A DNA stretch of 50,093 nt from an uncultured Lachnospiraceae bacterium (GTDB taxonomy: Bacteria; Bacillota; Clostridia; Lachnospirales; Lachnospiraceae): NCBI GenBank assembly GCA_946411695.1, contig CAMKEX010000006.1, positions 1-50,093 of the forward strand, in the 5' to 3' direction. The notes beneath the pieces were generated by a model. That model had not been told where the DNA came from, made no database searches, and worked only from the letters and a program-made list of their open reading frames with translations. Position 1 is the stretch's first letter; every line of letters begins with the position of its first letter. The position numbers and the translations under genes were made by a program. Of this stretch, positions 38,009-46,468 are shown piece after piece.

Positions 38009-39457
38009 TTATGTCTCCGGTTCTCCCATGCTGCTGAGACTATCATTTTTGTCCGAGCGGCGGAGGGTGAAGGTAAAGGTAGAGCCGACGCCCTCGGTAC
38101 TGACCAGGTTGATGTTCTCATCGTGGGCGCGGATGATCTCCCGGACAATGGAGAGACCAAGTCCGGTTCCTTTTTTGTCCTTGCCTCGAGAGAGGTCGGT
38201 TTTATAGAAGCGATCCCAGATGAGGTTCTGGTCCTCTTTGGGGATACCGATTCCGCTGTCTCTGACAGATACGAAGACGGTGTCCCCTTTTTCAGTGGTG
38301 TCGATTGTGACTTCCGAGTCCGGGCGGCTGAATTTCAGGGCGTTATCGACCAGGTTGTAAAGGACCTGCTGTATCTTTTCAAGGTCAGCGTTGACATACA
38401 GGATTTTGCCGGTCAGAACCAGGCGTATGTGAATATTGCGGGTGACACAGGTCTGCTCAAAAGAGGCGGCAACGGAGCGGATAACAGCATTGATATCGAA
38501 ATCCGTGCGTTGCAGGAGCATACCTCCGGTGTTGAGGTTGTTGAGTGTGAGAAGACCGTTGGTAAGCTTGGTGAGACGGTCGGTTTCTCCCAGGACAACC
38601 TGGAGATAGTGTTCATGCCGTTCCGGCGGAATAGTTCCGTCGAGCATTGCTTCGAGGAATCCCCGGATCGAAGTGAGGGGGGAGCGGAAGTCATGGGAGA
38701 CGTTGGCAATAAACTTTTTCTGATCGTCTTCCGCGCGCGCGATCGTATCGGCCATATAGCCCAGGGAGGCGGACAGATAACCCAGCTCGTCCTCCCTTTC
38801 TACCGGAATATGGTAATGCATATTTCCGAGGGCGTACTGTTCTGCCCCGGCAATGATGCGTTTGAGCGGACGGTAGACATACTCTGTGAAGAACAGCAGA
38901 ATGATCAGGGACAGGACCAGGAGGATGACCAGGAGCATGTAGGAAATATTGAGCATGCTGTCGGCATCTGCAAGGATCCTTTTCATCGGCATATGGATGA
39001 CGACGTATCCCCGGATTTTGAAATCGCTGGTGATGGGGGCCATAACACTGAGAACTTCTTCTTCAAAGGAATCAAAAAAGGTCCCTGTGGTATAGTAGTT
39101 GCCCGCAGGACTGGTGGAGTCAAAATTTTCCACGTAGGTTTCCTGTGAGGGGTCCGGAGCATGACTGGAATTGACGACCATTCGCCCGGACGGATTGAGG
39201 ATCCAGATCTCTGTATCCATGTAGAAGGAAAGAGCTTCCATCTGTGCCTGCACCTCTTCCAGAGAGACTTTGGAATTGTAGAGCTGCAGGGCATAGGTAT
39301 CTGAGATTCGTGTTGCCTCTCCGTAGAGATTGCGCGCCTTGTCACGGATACAGTATTCTGCAGTCAGCCGGGAGACGATCGTGGCGACAGCAAAAAAACC
39401 GAACAGTCCGAAGAAAAAATAGGCGATCAGGATTCTGAGATAGAGCGTTTTTTTCAT
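38009..39457 (-). CDS. Sensor histidine kinase
   Basis: A membrane two-component sensor of 482 residues. TM1 lies at about residues 6-28 (LRILIAYFFFGLFGFF). An extracytoplasmic domain of about 140 residues follows, then TM2 at about 172-192 (SYMLLVILLVLSLIILLFF) and HAMP. The HisKA domain has the phospho-accepting His255 in NVSHDFRSPLTSIRGF. The HATPase domain has the N box DNALKFS, the G1 box DSGIGIPKEDQ and the G2 box GTGLGLSIV. The ATG at 39457 follows AGGG. It comes 112 bases after its response regulator. The layout resembles the PhoR/WalK group, but the signal is unknown. Confidence 0.92.
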   Translation of the reverse strand: MKKTLYLRILIAYFFFGLFGFFAVATIVSRLTAEYCIRDKARNLYGEATRISDTYALQLYNSKVSLEEVQAQMEALSFYMDTEIWILNPSGRMVVNSSHAPDPSQETYVENFDSTSPAGNYYTTGTFFDSFEEEVLSVMAPITSDFKIRGYVVIHMPMKRILADADSMLNISYMLLVILLVLSLIILLFFTEYVYRPLKRIIAGAEQYALGNMHYHIPVEREDELGYLSASLGYMADTIARAEDDQKKFIANVSHDFRSPLTSIRGFLEAMLDGTIPPERHEHYLQVVLGETDRLTKLTNGLLTLNNLNTGGMLLQRTDFDINAVIRSVAASFEQTCVTRNIHIRLVLTGKILYVNADLEKIQQVLYNLVDNALKFSRPDSEVTIDTTEKGDTVFVSVRDSGIGIPKEDQNLIWDRFYKTDLSRGKDKKGTGLGLSIVREIIRAHDENINLVSTEGVGSTFTFTLRRSDKNDSLSSMGEPET

Positions 39458-39569
39458 GAGTGACCCTGTTCTGCGAATACAGGAGGCAGTCACGCTGCCA
39501 TGGCAGTTTACTGTACAAGTCGATTAAACGATTTTCACAGACAGAGCCGGGAGGCCCCGGCATGCCTGT

Positions 39570-40277
39570 TTACTGCAGGAGTTCAAATTTATAGCCGATT
39601 CCCCAGATGGTGGAGATTTTCCAGGCTGTGCTGCTTCCGGTCTTCTCCCTGATGCGCTTGATATGGACATCTACGGTGCGTGTATCTCCTACATATTCAT
39701 AGCCCCAGATCTGATCCAGCAGCTGCTCGCGGGTAAAGACACGCCCGGGAGAGGAGGCCAGGAAATAAAACAGCTCCAGTTCCTTGGGCGGCATATCGAT
39801 ATGCTGTCCGTTGAAGGTGACGGAATAGTTGGTCAGGTTGATGGTCAGATCCGGGAAGGAGACGATCTTGTCGGCAGGTTCTGCAGGGGCGGAGGAAGCA
39901 GAAGATGCCTTATAGCGCCTTAGTACTGCCTTGACGCGGGCAACAAGCTCTTTTGAATCAAAGGGTTTTTCCATGTAGTCGTCGGCGCCCAGTTCCAGAC
40001 CCAGCACTTTGTCAAAGACTTCTCCCTTTGCTGAAAGCATGATAATGGGTGTGTCCGAAGATGCGCGGACTTCACGGCAGACCTGATAACCGTCAATTCC
40101 GGGAAGCATCAGGTCGAGCAGGATCAGGTCCGGCTGATAGGTTTTGACAGTCCGCAGAGCGGACTCTCCGTCCCCTACAATTTGTGTGTCGAAGCATTCT
40201 TTGGCCAGATAGAGGCTGATCAGTTCAGCAATATTGCTGTCATCGTCTACAATGAGGATTTTGTTTTTTGATACCAT
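39570..40277 (-). CDS. OmpR-family response regulator
   Basis: 235 residues. The receiver domain has the acidic pair IVDDDSN, the phospho-acceptor Asp in LILLDLMLPGIDG (about residue 53), Thr/Ser in IIMLSAKGE and Lys in DYMEKPFDSKEL. The C-terminal winged-helix DNA-binding domain ends GDTRTVDVHIKRIREK ... WGIGYKF. An unusual Ser/Ala-rich linker (KASSASSAPAEPA) joins the two. The ATG at 40277 follows AAAGGA. It begins 30 bases after mutS2 and precedes its kinase. Confidence 0.94.
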   Translation of the reverse strand: MVSKNKILIVDDDSNIAELISLYLAKECFDTQIVGDGESALRTVKTYQPDLILLDLMLPGIDGYQVCREVRASSDTPIIMLSAKGEVFDKVLGLELGADDYMEKPFDSKELVARVKAVLRRYKASSASSAPAEPADKIVSFPDLTINLTNYSVTFNGQHIDMPPKELELFYFLASSPGRVFTREQLLDQIWGYEYVGDTRTVDVHIKRIREKTGSSTAWKISTIWGIGYKFELLQ

Positions 40278-40307
40278 TATTTTTCCTTTAATCAATCCTT
40301 AAGGGAA

Positions 40308-42899
40308 TCAATCTTTAAGTGTGACGATCGTTACGCCGGCGTCTCCTTCGCCGAAGTCGCCGATGCGGAAGGATTTGATCCACTTCTGCCTGCGCAGGTA
40401 CTGGTGGACTGCATTGCGGAGGGCGCCGGTGCCTTTGCCGTGGACAATGCGCACGCTCTGCAGATGGGAGACGCGGGCCTCATCGAGGTATTTGTCGAGC
40501 TTCCAGATGGCGTCATCCGTGGTAAGGCCCAGGAGGTTGAGTTCCGGAGATACGGAGGAACCGCGGGAGAGATCCATGTCCTTGCCGGAGGATGCGGCCT
40601 TGTCCGCGTCGCGGAAAGCGCGCTTCATGGCGCTTCCGGAGCGCTTCTGTGAGCCTGCTGCACCGATGGGATTGCCGTAGGCATCCAGGGTGTTTCCGAA
40701 GGCGTCTTCGGCCACAAGGCGCAGGTCGGAGAGGTCGACTTTGCTCTGAAGAATGCCGCAGCGGACACTCACCTTGCCGTTCCGGTCCGGAAGGGCGCTG
40801 ACAGTGCCGGTCAGACCCATGGAGACGACACGTACCTTGTCGCCTATGTGCAGGTCGGAGGCACGGAGCTTCTTTCCGGCAGGGGCGGCGGGTTCTTTGT
40901 CAAATTTCAGGGATGCATTCTTTTCATTTACTTTGTTGCGAAGGGCAGTGCGCGTGCGTTCCATAGAGGACAGATCGCCTCCCTTTTTGCCTCCCTGGGA
41001 GGCTTTCCGGAGATCCGAAATGGCCTGGTCGGCCTCCTCTTTGGCCCTGGCAAGAATATCTCTCGCGTCTTCGTTGGCCTTCTGCAGGAGTTCTTCGCGC
41101 CGCTTTTCAAACTGGCGCTCCTTGTTCTGCAGGGCTTTTCGCTCCTTCTCCAGAGACTCCCGCATCCGTGCGGACTCTTCCTGTTCCTTATGTAGCTGCT
41201 GGCGGGCTTTTTCCAGATCGGAGAGCAGATCTTCAAAATTCTGGGCGTCCTGACTGAGCTGTTCCTTTGCGGTCTCGATGATATAGTTGGGCAGTCCAAG
41301 TTTCTGGGAGATTGCGAAGGCATTACTCTTGCCGGGAATGCCGACCATGAGACGATAGGTGGGCTGCAGGGTCTCGACGTTGAATTCGCAGCTCGCATTT
41401 ACAATCCCCTCCGTGCGCATGGCATAAGCCTTGAGTTCAGCGTAGTGGGTGGTTGCCAGTGTGCGGATCTTTCGCACATGGCAGAAATTGAGGATGGAGA
41501 TTGCCAGCGCGGCACCCTCGGTGGGATCAGTACCGGCGCCCAGTTCGTCGAAGAGGCACAGGCACTGGCGGTCGACACGGCGGAAAATATCCACAATTGT
41601 CTTCATATGCGAAGAAAAAGTGGACAGACTCTGCTCGATGCTCTGCTCATCACCGATGTCTGCAAAGACTTCGCGGAAGAGGGAGAGCTCACTCCTGTCT
41701 CCGGCGGGGATATGGAGGCCTGCCATGCCCATCAGTTCAAAGAGGCCGACAGTCTTGAGCGTGACGGTTTTGCCGCCGGTATTGGGGCCGGTGATAATGA
41801 CCATGTCATAATCGGCGCCCAGTTCGATATCGATGGGAACGACCTTTTTGGGGTCGATCAGAGGATGGCGTCCCTGGCGGATATTGATATAAAATTTGTC
41901 ATTAAAAACAGGCCGGGTGGCATTCTGCTCCATAGCCAGGTCCGCACGGGCGAAAATGAAATCCAGCTGCGTCATATTCTGCGCGTCGTCCTTGAGCTCC
42001 ATGAGATGGTCGCCTGCCTGGGCAGAGAGCGATGCAAGAATCTTCTCGATCTCTTTTTTCTCCTGTATAGCCAGTTCGCGCAGCTGGTTGTTGAGATTGA
42101 CGATGGCAGCGGGCTCGATAAAAAGTGTGGAGCCTGTGGAGGACTGGTCGTGAATGAGTCCCGGAACCTGGGATTTATATTCTGCCTTGACGGGGATACA
42201 GTAGCGGTCGCCGCGCAGGGTGATCACGTTGTCCTGCAGATAGGCGGAGTAGGTTGTGTTGACCATCTTTGCCAGCTGCTGATGAACTTTGTCCCCGGTC
42301 ATCTGCATTTCCCGGCGCACTTTGCGAAGGGCCGGGGAGGCGTCGTCCGCGACCTGTTCCTCGGAGAGAATGCAGCGCCGGATCTCCGCCGACAGGGAAG
42401 GGACCGGATACAGGCAGTCGAAGAGGTCAAAGAGGACATCGGGCCTGTCTTCTGCCTGGTCTGTGCCCGCACTGCTTATGGACGGCTGATTGCTCTTTTC
42501 GGAAGAGGCGCTTTTGCCGGATTTCTTCCCGCCTGAATTGCCCCGGGTCCTGATCTCGGACCTCTCGCCGTCCTTGCTCAGGCCGTAATTTCTGATCCTT
42601 CCGACATTGTCCAGGAAGGAGGCGAGCTGCAAAAGTTCCGGCATGGAAAGAGAAGCGCCTACAGAAAGCGCTCCGAACATATAGTTGAAATCCCGGTTGT
42701 TTCCGAAGGAGATGGAACCCTTGCGGAATAAATGCGAGAGCGCGGATTCGGTCTGGGCCTGCGCGTGTTCGATCTCAAACAGGCTGTCCATGGGAACCAG
42801 CTCTCTGCACAGCTTCTTGCCGGGCTGAGAATCCGCATGCTCTTCCAGTCGGGAAATAATCTTGTCATATTCTACAATATGGAGTACTTTTTCGTTCAT
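40308..42899 (-). CDS. mutS2: MutS2 protein (MutS-like ATPase with Smr domain)
   Basis: A MutS paralogue without mismatch-binding domain; in Bacillus it splits collided ribosomes, and in other species it suppresses recombination. The 863 residues comprise a core and lever region, Walker A GPNTGGKT (371-378), Walker B CLFDELGAGTDPTEG (about 448-462), a long charged coiled coil (about 550-635), a KOW-like segment and the C-terminal Smr domain with VRIVHGKGTGALR. The usual Smr L-D-L-R-G is L-N-L-L-G here. A hydrophilic insertion of about 45 residues (108-152) explains part of the excess over roughly 790. The reading frame stays open upstream, but the start is the ATG at 42899, before the conserved NEKVLHIVEYDKI. 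Confidence 0.94.
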   Translation of the reverse strand: MNEKVLHIVEYDKIISRLEEHADSQPGKKLCRELVPMDSLFEIEHAQAQTESALSHLFRKGSISFGNNRDFNYMFGALSVGASLSMPELLQLASFLDNVGRIRNYGLSKDGERSEIRTRGNSGGKKSGKSASSEKSNQPSISSAGTDQAEDRPDVLFDLFDCLYPVPSLSAEIRRCILSEEQVADDASPALRKVRREMQMTGDKVHQQLAKMVNTTYSAYLQDNVITLRGDRYCIPVKAEYKSQVPGLIHDQSSTGSTLFIEPAAIVNLNNQLRELAIQEKKEIEKILASLSAQAGDHLMELKDDAQNMTQLDFIFARADLAMEQNATRPVFNDKFYINIRQGRHPLIDPKKVVPIDIELGADYDMVIITGPNTGGKTVTLKTVGLFELMGMAGLHIPAGDRSELSLFREVFADIGDEQSIEQSLSTFSSHMKTIVDIFRRVDRQCLCLFDELGAGTDPTEGAALAISILNFCHVRKIRTLATTHYAELKAYAMRTEGIVNASCEFNVETLQPTYRLMVGIPGKSNAFAISQKLGLPNYIIETAKEQLSQDAQNFEDLLSDLEKARQQLHKEQEESARMRESLEKERKALQNKERQFEKRREELLQKANEDARDILARAKEEADQAISDLRKASQGGKKGGDLSSMERTRTALRNKVNEKNASLKFDKEPAAPAGKKLRASDLHIGDKVRVVSMGLTGTVSALPDRNGKVSVRCGILQSKVDLSDLRLVAEDAFGNTLDAYGNPIGAAGSQKRSGSAMKRAFRDADKAASSGKDMDLSRGSSVSPELNLLGLTTDDAIWKLDKYLDEARVSHLQSVRIVHGKGTGALRNAVHQYLRRQKWIKSFRIGDFGEGDAGVTIVTLKD

Positions 42900-42956
42900 A
42901 TATCTTACCTGAAAGCGATATTGCATTGTCTTACAGTGACGATCAGTGATTGTATA

Positions 42957-42986
42957 AGTATAGCACAGAGGGTCTGCGTTTGTCGA
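42957..42986 (-). promoter_or_regulatory. Possible mutS2 promoter
   Basis: Minus-strand TCGACA (42986-42981), spacing 18, TATACT (42962-42957), about 58 bases before the mutS2 start. Confidence 0.45.
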
Positions 42987-43039
42987 AAAGCCTTCCTTGA
43001 AAGCCGGCTTTTTGCGGGGGACTGCGCTGAGGATTGTGG

Positions 43040-43068
43040 TTTTCATTTTCTGTTTCTGATAGTATACT
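43040..43068 (+). promoter_or_regulatory. Possible promoter of the HtrA-like gene
   Basis: TTTTCA (43040-43045), spacing 17, TATACT (43063-43068), 70 bases before the start codon. The -35 is weak. Confidence 0.4.
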
Positions 43069-43137
43069 GAGATGCAGGTATTTGAACGGATTTCGGAGCA
43101 GTCCGGACAGAACATTTCTTCATAGAAGAGAGCGGAT

Positions 43138-44517
43138 ATGGAAGATAAGAAAAAAAACCACCTGCAGGATGATACGATTCTGCAGGATCCCGAAGATATC
43201 ATCAGGAATACCGAGGCGGATACAGAAGACATCGTCGATTTCATGCATGAGGAGATCAAAAAGCGCCCGATGAACCGCAGGAAGTTCCTGCGGGTTGCCA
43301 GGGACACGATGGCAGTCGCAGTTCTGTTCGGCGTAGTCTCCTGTGTTGTCTTCTCAATTCTGCTGCCGATCGTCAACAACGTGCTGAATTTCGGTTCAGA
43401 GACAACAGAGACAGTTACCCTTCCGGAAGAAAAACCCAGTGAGGAACTCACACCTGAGGATATGGTGGAAAACGAGCGGAAAAAGGAAGCCACTGAGCAG
43501 AGGGAGCAGATCAGCAGGGAGCTGGACGCCCTTCTGGACGAAAAGATCATCGGCATTGAGCAGTACAAGCGGATCAGCGCCTCTATGCAGGATCTGGCCC
43601 AGGAAAAATCCGGCATGATCGTGGCGGTTTCGAAAATCACCGCTGACACAGACTGGTTCAATGACGCCTATGAAAACAGAGACACGGCAGCCGGTCTTGT
43701 GACAAAAAAAACGGATTCAGATATATTTATTCTGGTACAGAGCCGGCGGATCGAGGATGCCCACCGCATCATTGTGACATTTCACGATGGAACCGAGGCA
43801 GAGGCGGAAATTGCGGGTTCTGACAGCATCACGGGATTATCTGTTCTGTCTGTGCCCTCAGCTTCTGTTCCGGTCGGAATCAGAACGACCATCAAAGAGG
43901 CTGTCTTCGGATCCTCCGGAAAGAATATCATCACCGGTGCTCCTGTAATCGCCATCGGAAGCCCCACCGGGACTCTGGGATCCGTGGTCTTCGGGAACAT
44001 CACCGGTGCAGACGACAGTCTTGAACTGCCGGATAATGATCTCTGCCGTCTCTCGACAGATATGTACGGAAGTAATGATGCCACGGGATTCCTCATTAAC
44101 CTGGACGGCGCCGTTGTCGGAATGATCGATATGCAGTACCGGGATAACAATATTCCCAATATGCTCTGCGCAGTCGGGATTTCTGAACTACGCCCCATTA
44201 TCCGCAGAATGGAATCCGGGACCACAAAGGCCTTTCTGGGGATCAGAGGGATCGATGTTACGAATGAGATCAGTGAGGCCAATAATATTCCGGTCGGCGT
44301 ATGGGTGACCCGCGTGGAGGATGATTCTCCGGCTATGGCAGCGGGTATTCAGAAGGGGGATGTGATCACAGGATTCGGAAATGATGATATCCTCCATATG
44401 GCAGGACTGATCGTGAAGCTTGAAGTGACCGAACCCGGACAGAATGTGACTCTCCGCATCAAACGGAGAAACGGAGTCAATTTTGAAGAAATAAAGGTCA
44501 ATGTCACCATGCAGTAA
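43138..44517 (+). CDS. Membrane-anchored HtrA-like PDZ protein, catalytic triad lost
   Basis: 459 residues: a cytoplasmic acidic N-terminus (1-50), one transmembrane helix (about 58-80, TMAVAVLFGVVSCVVFSILL), a charged helical stalk (about 100-155), a trypsin-like domain (about 158-355) and a PDZ domain (about 365-455, FLGIRGIDV ... GIQKGDVITGFG). The fold matches DegP/HtrA, for example GAPVIAIGSPTGTLGSVV and NLDGAVVGM. The active-site positions do not. His of the TNNHVI motif is Arg203, Asp of TDLAVL is Gly233 (SITGLSVL), and Ser of GNSGGP is Ala315 (SNDATGF). It is probably an inactive sensor or adaptor. It is divergent from mutS2 and followed by yhaM. Confidence 0.88.
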   Translation: MEDKKKNHLQDDTILQDPEDIIRNTEADTEDIVDFMHEEIKKRPMNRRKFLRVARDTMAVAVLFGVVSCVVFSILLPIVNNVLNFGSETTETVTLPEEKPSEELTPEDMVENERKKEATEQREQISRELDALLDEKIIGIEQYKRISASMQDLAQEKSGMIVAVSKITADTDWFNDAYENRDTAAGLVTKKTDSDIFILVQSRRIEDAHRIIVTFHDGTEAEAEIAGSDSITGLSVLSVPSASVPVGIRTTIKEAVFGSSGKNIITGAPVIAIGSPTGTLGSVVFGNITGADDSLELPDNDLCRLSTDMYGSNDATGFLINLDGAVVGMIDMQYRDNNIPNMLCAVGISELRPIIRRMESGTTKAFLGIRGIDVTNEISEANNIPVGVWVTRVEDDSPAMAAGIQKGDVITGFGNDDILHMAGLIVKLEVTEPGQNVTLRIKRRNGVNFEEIKVNVTMQ

Positions 44518-44617
44518 GGCTGACCGGTCCCGACATCTGCTCGGGAGCCGGGAATCTTAACAGCTGTCAATATGTCAATATATTTAGAACCAATATATTT
44601 AGAAAGAGAAAAGGAAG

Positions 44618-45562
44618 ATGCGATACATCAGTGATCTGAAGGACGGAAGCAGTGTAAAGGATATTTATCTCTGCAAAAAGAGACAGTCTCTTGTGACAAG
44701 AGCGGGAAAGGCTTATGAGACTCTGACATTTCAGGACAAGACAGGCACCATCGATGCCAAGATCTGGGATCCGGACAGTATGGGGATCGGGGAATTCGGA
44801 GAGATGGACTACGTGGATGTCTCCGGAGAAGTGATCACCTTCCAGGGACACCTGCAGCTCAACGTCCGCCGTGCGAGACTCTGCCACGAGGGGGAGTATG
44901 ACCCTTCCGATTATCTGCCGGTTTCCGAACGGAATGTCGATGATATGTATAAGACGATCCTGAAGTTTGTGGATTCCATTGAGAACCCTCACCTCAAAAA
45001 GCTTCTGGAGATGTTTTTTGTGGACGATACAGAGTTTATCAAAGCTTTTAAACTGTCTTCGGCCGCAAAATCCGTACACCACGGTTTTATCGGCGGACTC
45101 TGCGAACACACCCTGGGCGTTGCCCAGCTCTGCCACTTCTACTGCAAGTGCTATCCGCTGCTCAAGCGCGACCTCCTCGTGAGCGTCGCTCTGCTGCATG
45201 ATATCGGCAAGGTGCGCGAACTCTCCGCCTTCCCCCGCAATGACTACACGGAAGAGGGGCAGCTGATCGGCCACATCGTCATCGGCTGCGAGATGATCAA
45301 CGAAAAGATCAAAGAGATCGACGGATTCCCGCCCGTCCTCGCGGCAGAGGTGCGCCACTGCATCCTGGCCCACCACGGCGAATATGAATTCGGATCCCCC
45401 AAGAAACCCGCCATCATCGAGGCCGCAGCCCTCAACTTTGCCGACAACACCGACGCCAAGATGGAAATTTTCAAGGAAGCCATCCTGGGAACCACTGTCG
45501 GTGAAGGATGGATCGGCTACCAGAACTTCCTTTCCACAAACGTGAGAAAGACCACCATCTGA
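44618..45562 (+). CDS. yhaM: 3'-5' exoribonuclease YhaM family (OB fold plus HD domain)
   Basis: A metal-dependent 3'-5' exonuclease that trims short RNA and single-stranded DNA ends in Firmicutes. The 314 residues show an N-terminal OB fold (about 1-95, TFQDKTGTIDAKIWD and the VDVSGEV strand). The HD domain follows: HHGFIGGLCEHTLGV, LLHDIGKVRELS with the His-Asp metal pair, and CILAHHGEY. The length is typical. AAAGGAAG lies right before the ATG. It is 100 bases after the HtrA-like gene, possibly in the same transcript. Confidence 0.94.
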   Translation: MRYISDLKDGSSVKDIYLCKKRQSLVTRAGKAYETLTFQDKTGTIDAKIWDPDSMGIGEFGEMDYVDVSGEVITFQGHLQLNVRRARLCHEGEYDPSDYLPVSERNVDDMYKTILKFVDSIENPHLKKLLEMFFVDDTEFIKAFKLSSAAKSVHHGFIGGLCEHTLGVAQLCHFYCKCYPLLKRDLLVSVALLHDIGKVRELSAFPRNDYTEEGQLIGHIVIGCEMINEKIKEIDGFPPVLAAEVRHCILAHHGEYEFGSPKKPAIIEAAALNFADNTDAKMEIFKEAILGTTVGEGWIGYQNFLSTNVRKTTI

Positions 45563-45602
45563 TTCATCCGGGACCCGCCCGCGGGTCGTGTGCAATGAAG
45601 AT
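45563..45602 (-). repeat. Dispersed hairpin repeat, copy 8
   Basis: GATTCATCCGG, then GACCCGC-CC-GCGGGTC (45572-45578 with 45581-45587), then GTGTGCAATGAAGATAA. In inverse orientation it has the same TTCAT / stem / TGAAT order as copy 5. Confidence 0.5.
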
Positions 45603-45609
45603 AAAAGCG

Positions 45610-45660
45610 CTCCCCTCCTGACGGCAGGCCGCTCAACAGCCTGCTACCCGGAGGGGAGTA
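45610..45660 (+). terminator. Two-level hairpin after yhaM, probable terminator
   Basis: The outer stem is CTCCCCTCC (45610-45618) with GGAGGGGAG (45650-45658); the inner stem is GCAGGC (45624-45629) with GCCTGC (45639-45644). It is followed by TATTATTATATT rather than a pure T-run. It could also be a small structured RNA. Confidence 0.6.
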
Positions 45661-45691
45661 TTATTATATTACTTTTAAGGATGTCTCCCTC

Positions 45692-45733
45692 ATGCCTCTG
45701 GAGATGGAACTGCTGACGATCGAACCGGCGTGA
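45692..45733 (+). CDS. Possible 13-residue peptide frame
   Basis: ATG at 45692 opens a frame MPLEMELLTIEPA with AAGGA 10 bases upstream. It is directly followed by the second small frame at 45754. Too short to judge by composition; listed only because of the tandem arrangement. Confidence 0.15.
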   Translation: MPLEMELLTIEPA

Positions 45734-45753
45734 GGAAGAAAAAGGGATGAACA

Positions 45754-45819
45754 ATGGAAAAGATTGATACATTTGAGACGGAAACATCTGAGACCGCTCC
45801 CTGCATTCCCTGCGGTTGA
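45754..45819 (+). CDS. Possible 21-residue cysteine-containing microprotein
   Basis: ATG at 45754 with AAAGGG 7 bases upstream, a well-placed ribosome binding site. The frame begins MEKIDTFETE, is rich in Glu and Thr, and ends PCIPCG before a TGA. The acidic leader-like part and C-terminal C-x-x-C-G recall small peptide precursors or metal-binding microproteins, but I recognise no family and there is no maturation enzyme nearby. It could be chance. Confidence 0.25.
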   Translation: MEKIDTFETETSETAPCIPCG

Positions 45820-45953
45820 CGTGTATTTATGAAACGGATAAAATTATGTGATATAGTGGTTATCGGAACACTCTTATAATCGCGAATACAGATATTTATA
45901 AATGAATTAACGATGCTCAATACGAGTACCGGCAGTGAAAGGAGCAGCAGATT

Positions 45954-46349
45954 ATGAAGGAAGTATTACAGTTTTTACAGGATGCAGGTGTCTTCTATAT
46001 TGCAACTATGGATGGAGACCAGCCCAGAGTCCGTCCTTTCGGCGCCATCAATGAATTTGATGGAAAGATTTATATCATCACCAGCAATGAAAAGGATGTT
46101 TACAAACAGATGCAGAAGAACCCGAAGGTGGAAATTTCGGGTATGAACAAGGAAGGCAAGTGGATCAGGCTCAGCTGTGAAGTGGTCCGCGATGACAGAA
46201 CAGAGGCTAAAAAGTCCATGCTGGATGCAAATCCCACCCTTCGTGCCATGTACAGCGAAGAGGACGGAAAAATGGAAGTTCTCTATTTCCAAAATGCAAA
46301 TGCATCCATCTGCTCTTTCACAGAAGCGCCTGTATCATATCAGTTCTGA
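45954..46349 (+). CDS. Pyridoxamine 5'-phosphate oxidase-fold flavoprotein
   Basis: 131 residues of the split-barrel, FMN-binding superfamily. The N-terminal FYIATMDGDQPRVRPFGAI is typical of clostridial 'pyridoxamine 5'-phosphate oxidase family' proteins, followed by IYIITSNEKDVYKQM and VEISGMNKEGKWIRLSCEV. It probably binds FMN or F420/heme-like cofactors; true PNPOx activity is unlikely because these short homologues lack the substrate-binding half. A good AAAGGAG ribosome binding site precedes the ATG. Confidence 0.87.
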   Translation: MKEVLQFLQDAGVFYIATMDGDQPRVRPFGAINEFDGKIYIITSNEKDVYKQMQKNPKVEISGMNKEGKWIRLSCEVVRDDRTEAKKSMLDANPTLRAMYSEEDGKMEVLYFQNANASICSFTEAPVSYQF

Positions 46350-46468
46350 TCGCAGATTAGAAACGCATGAATGATGGATCTTCTGCTTTTCCACGGACTC
46401 AAGACAAAAAGCTTAGACACAGAGGATGCCGTCGCGTCAAAGCACTGCCCCATAAGAGGTATGTATGA

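Noticed and set aside
37877-39148. 423-residue plus-strand frame antisense to the histidine kinase
   Set aside because: Starts inside trmL and runs antisense to an intact kinase with all expected motifs.
40308-43661. Single 1117-residue minus-strand frame including mutS2
   Set aside because: The first 254 residues are antisense to the HtrA-like gene and the intergenic region, and have no similarity to MutS2. The true start is the ATG at 42899.
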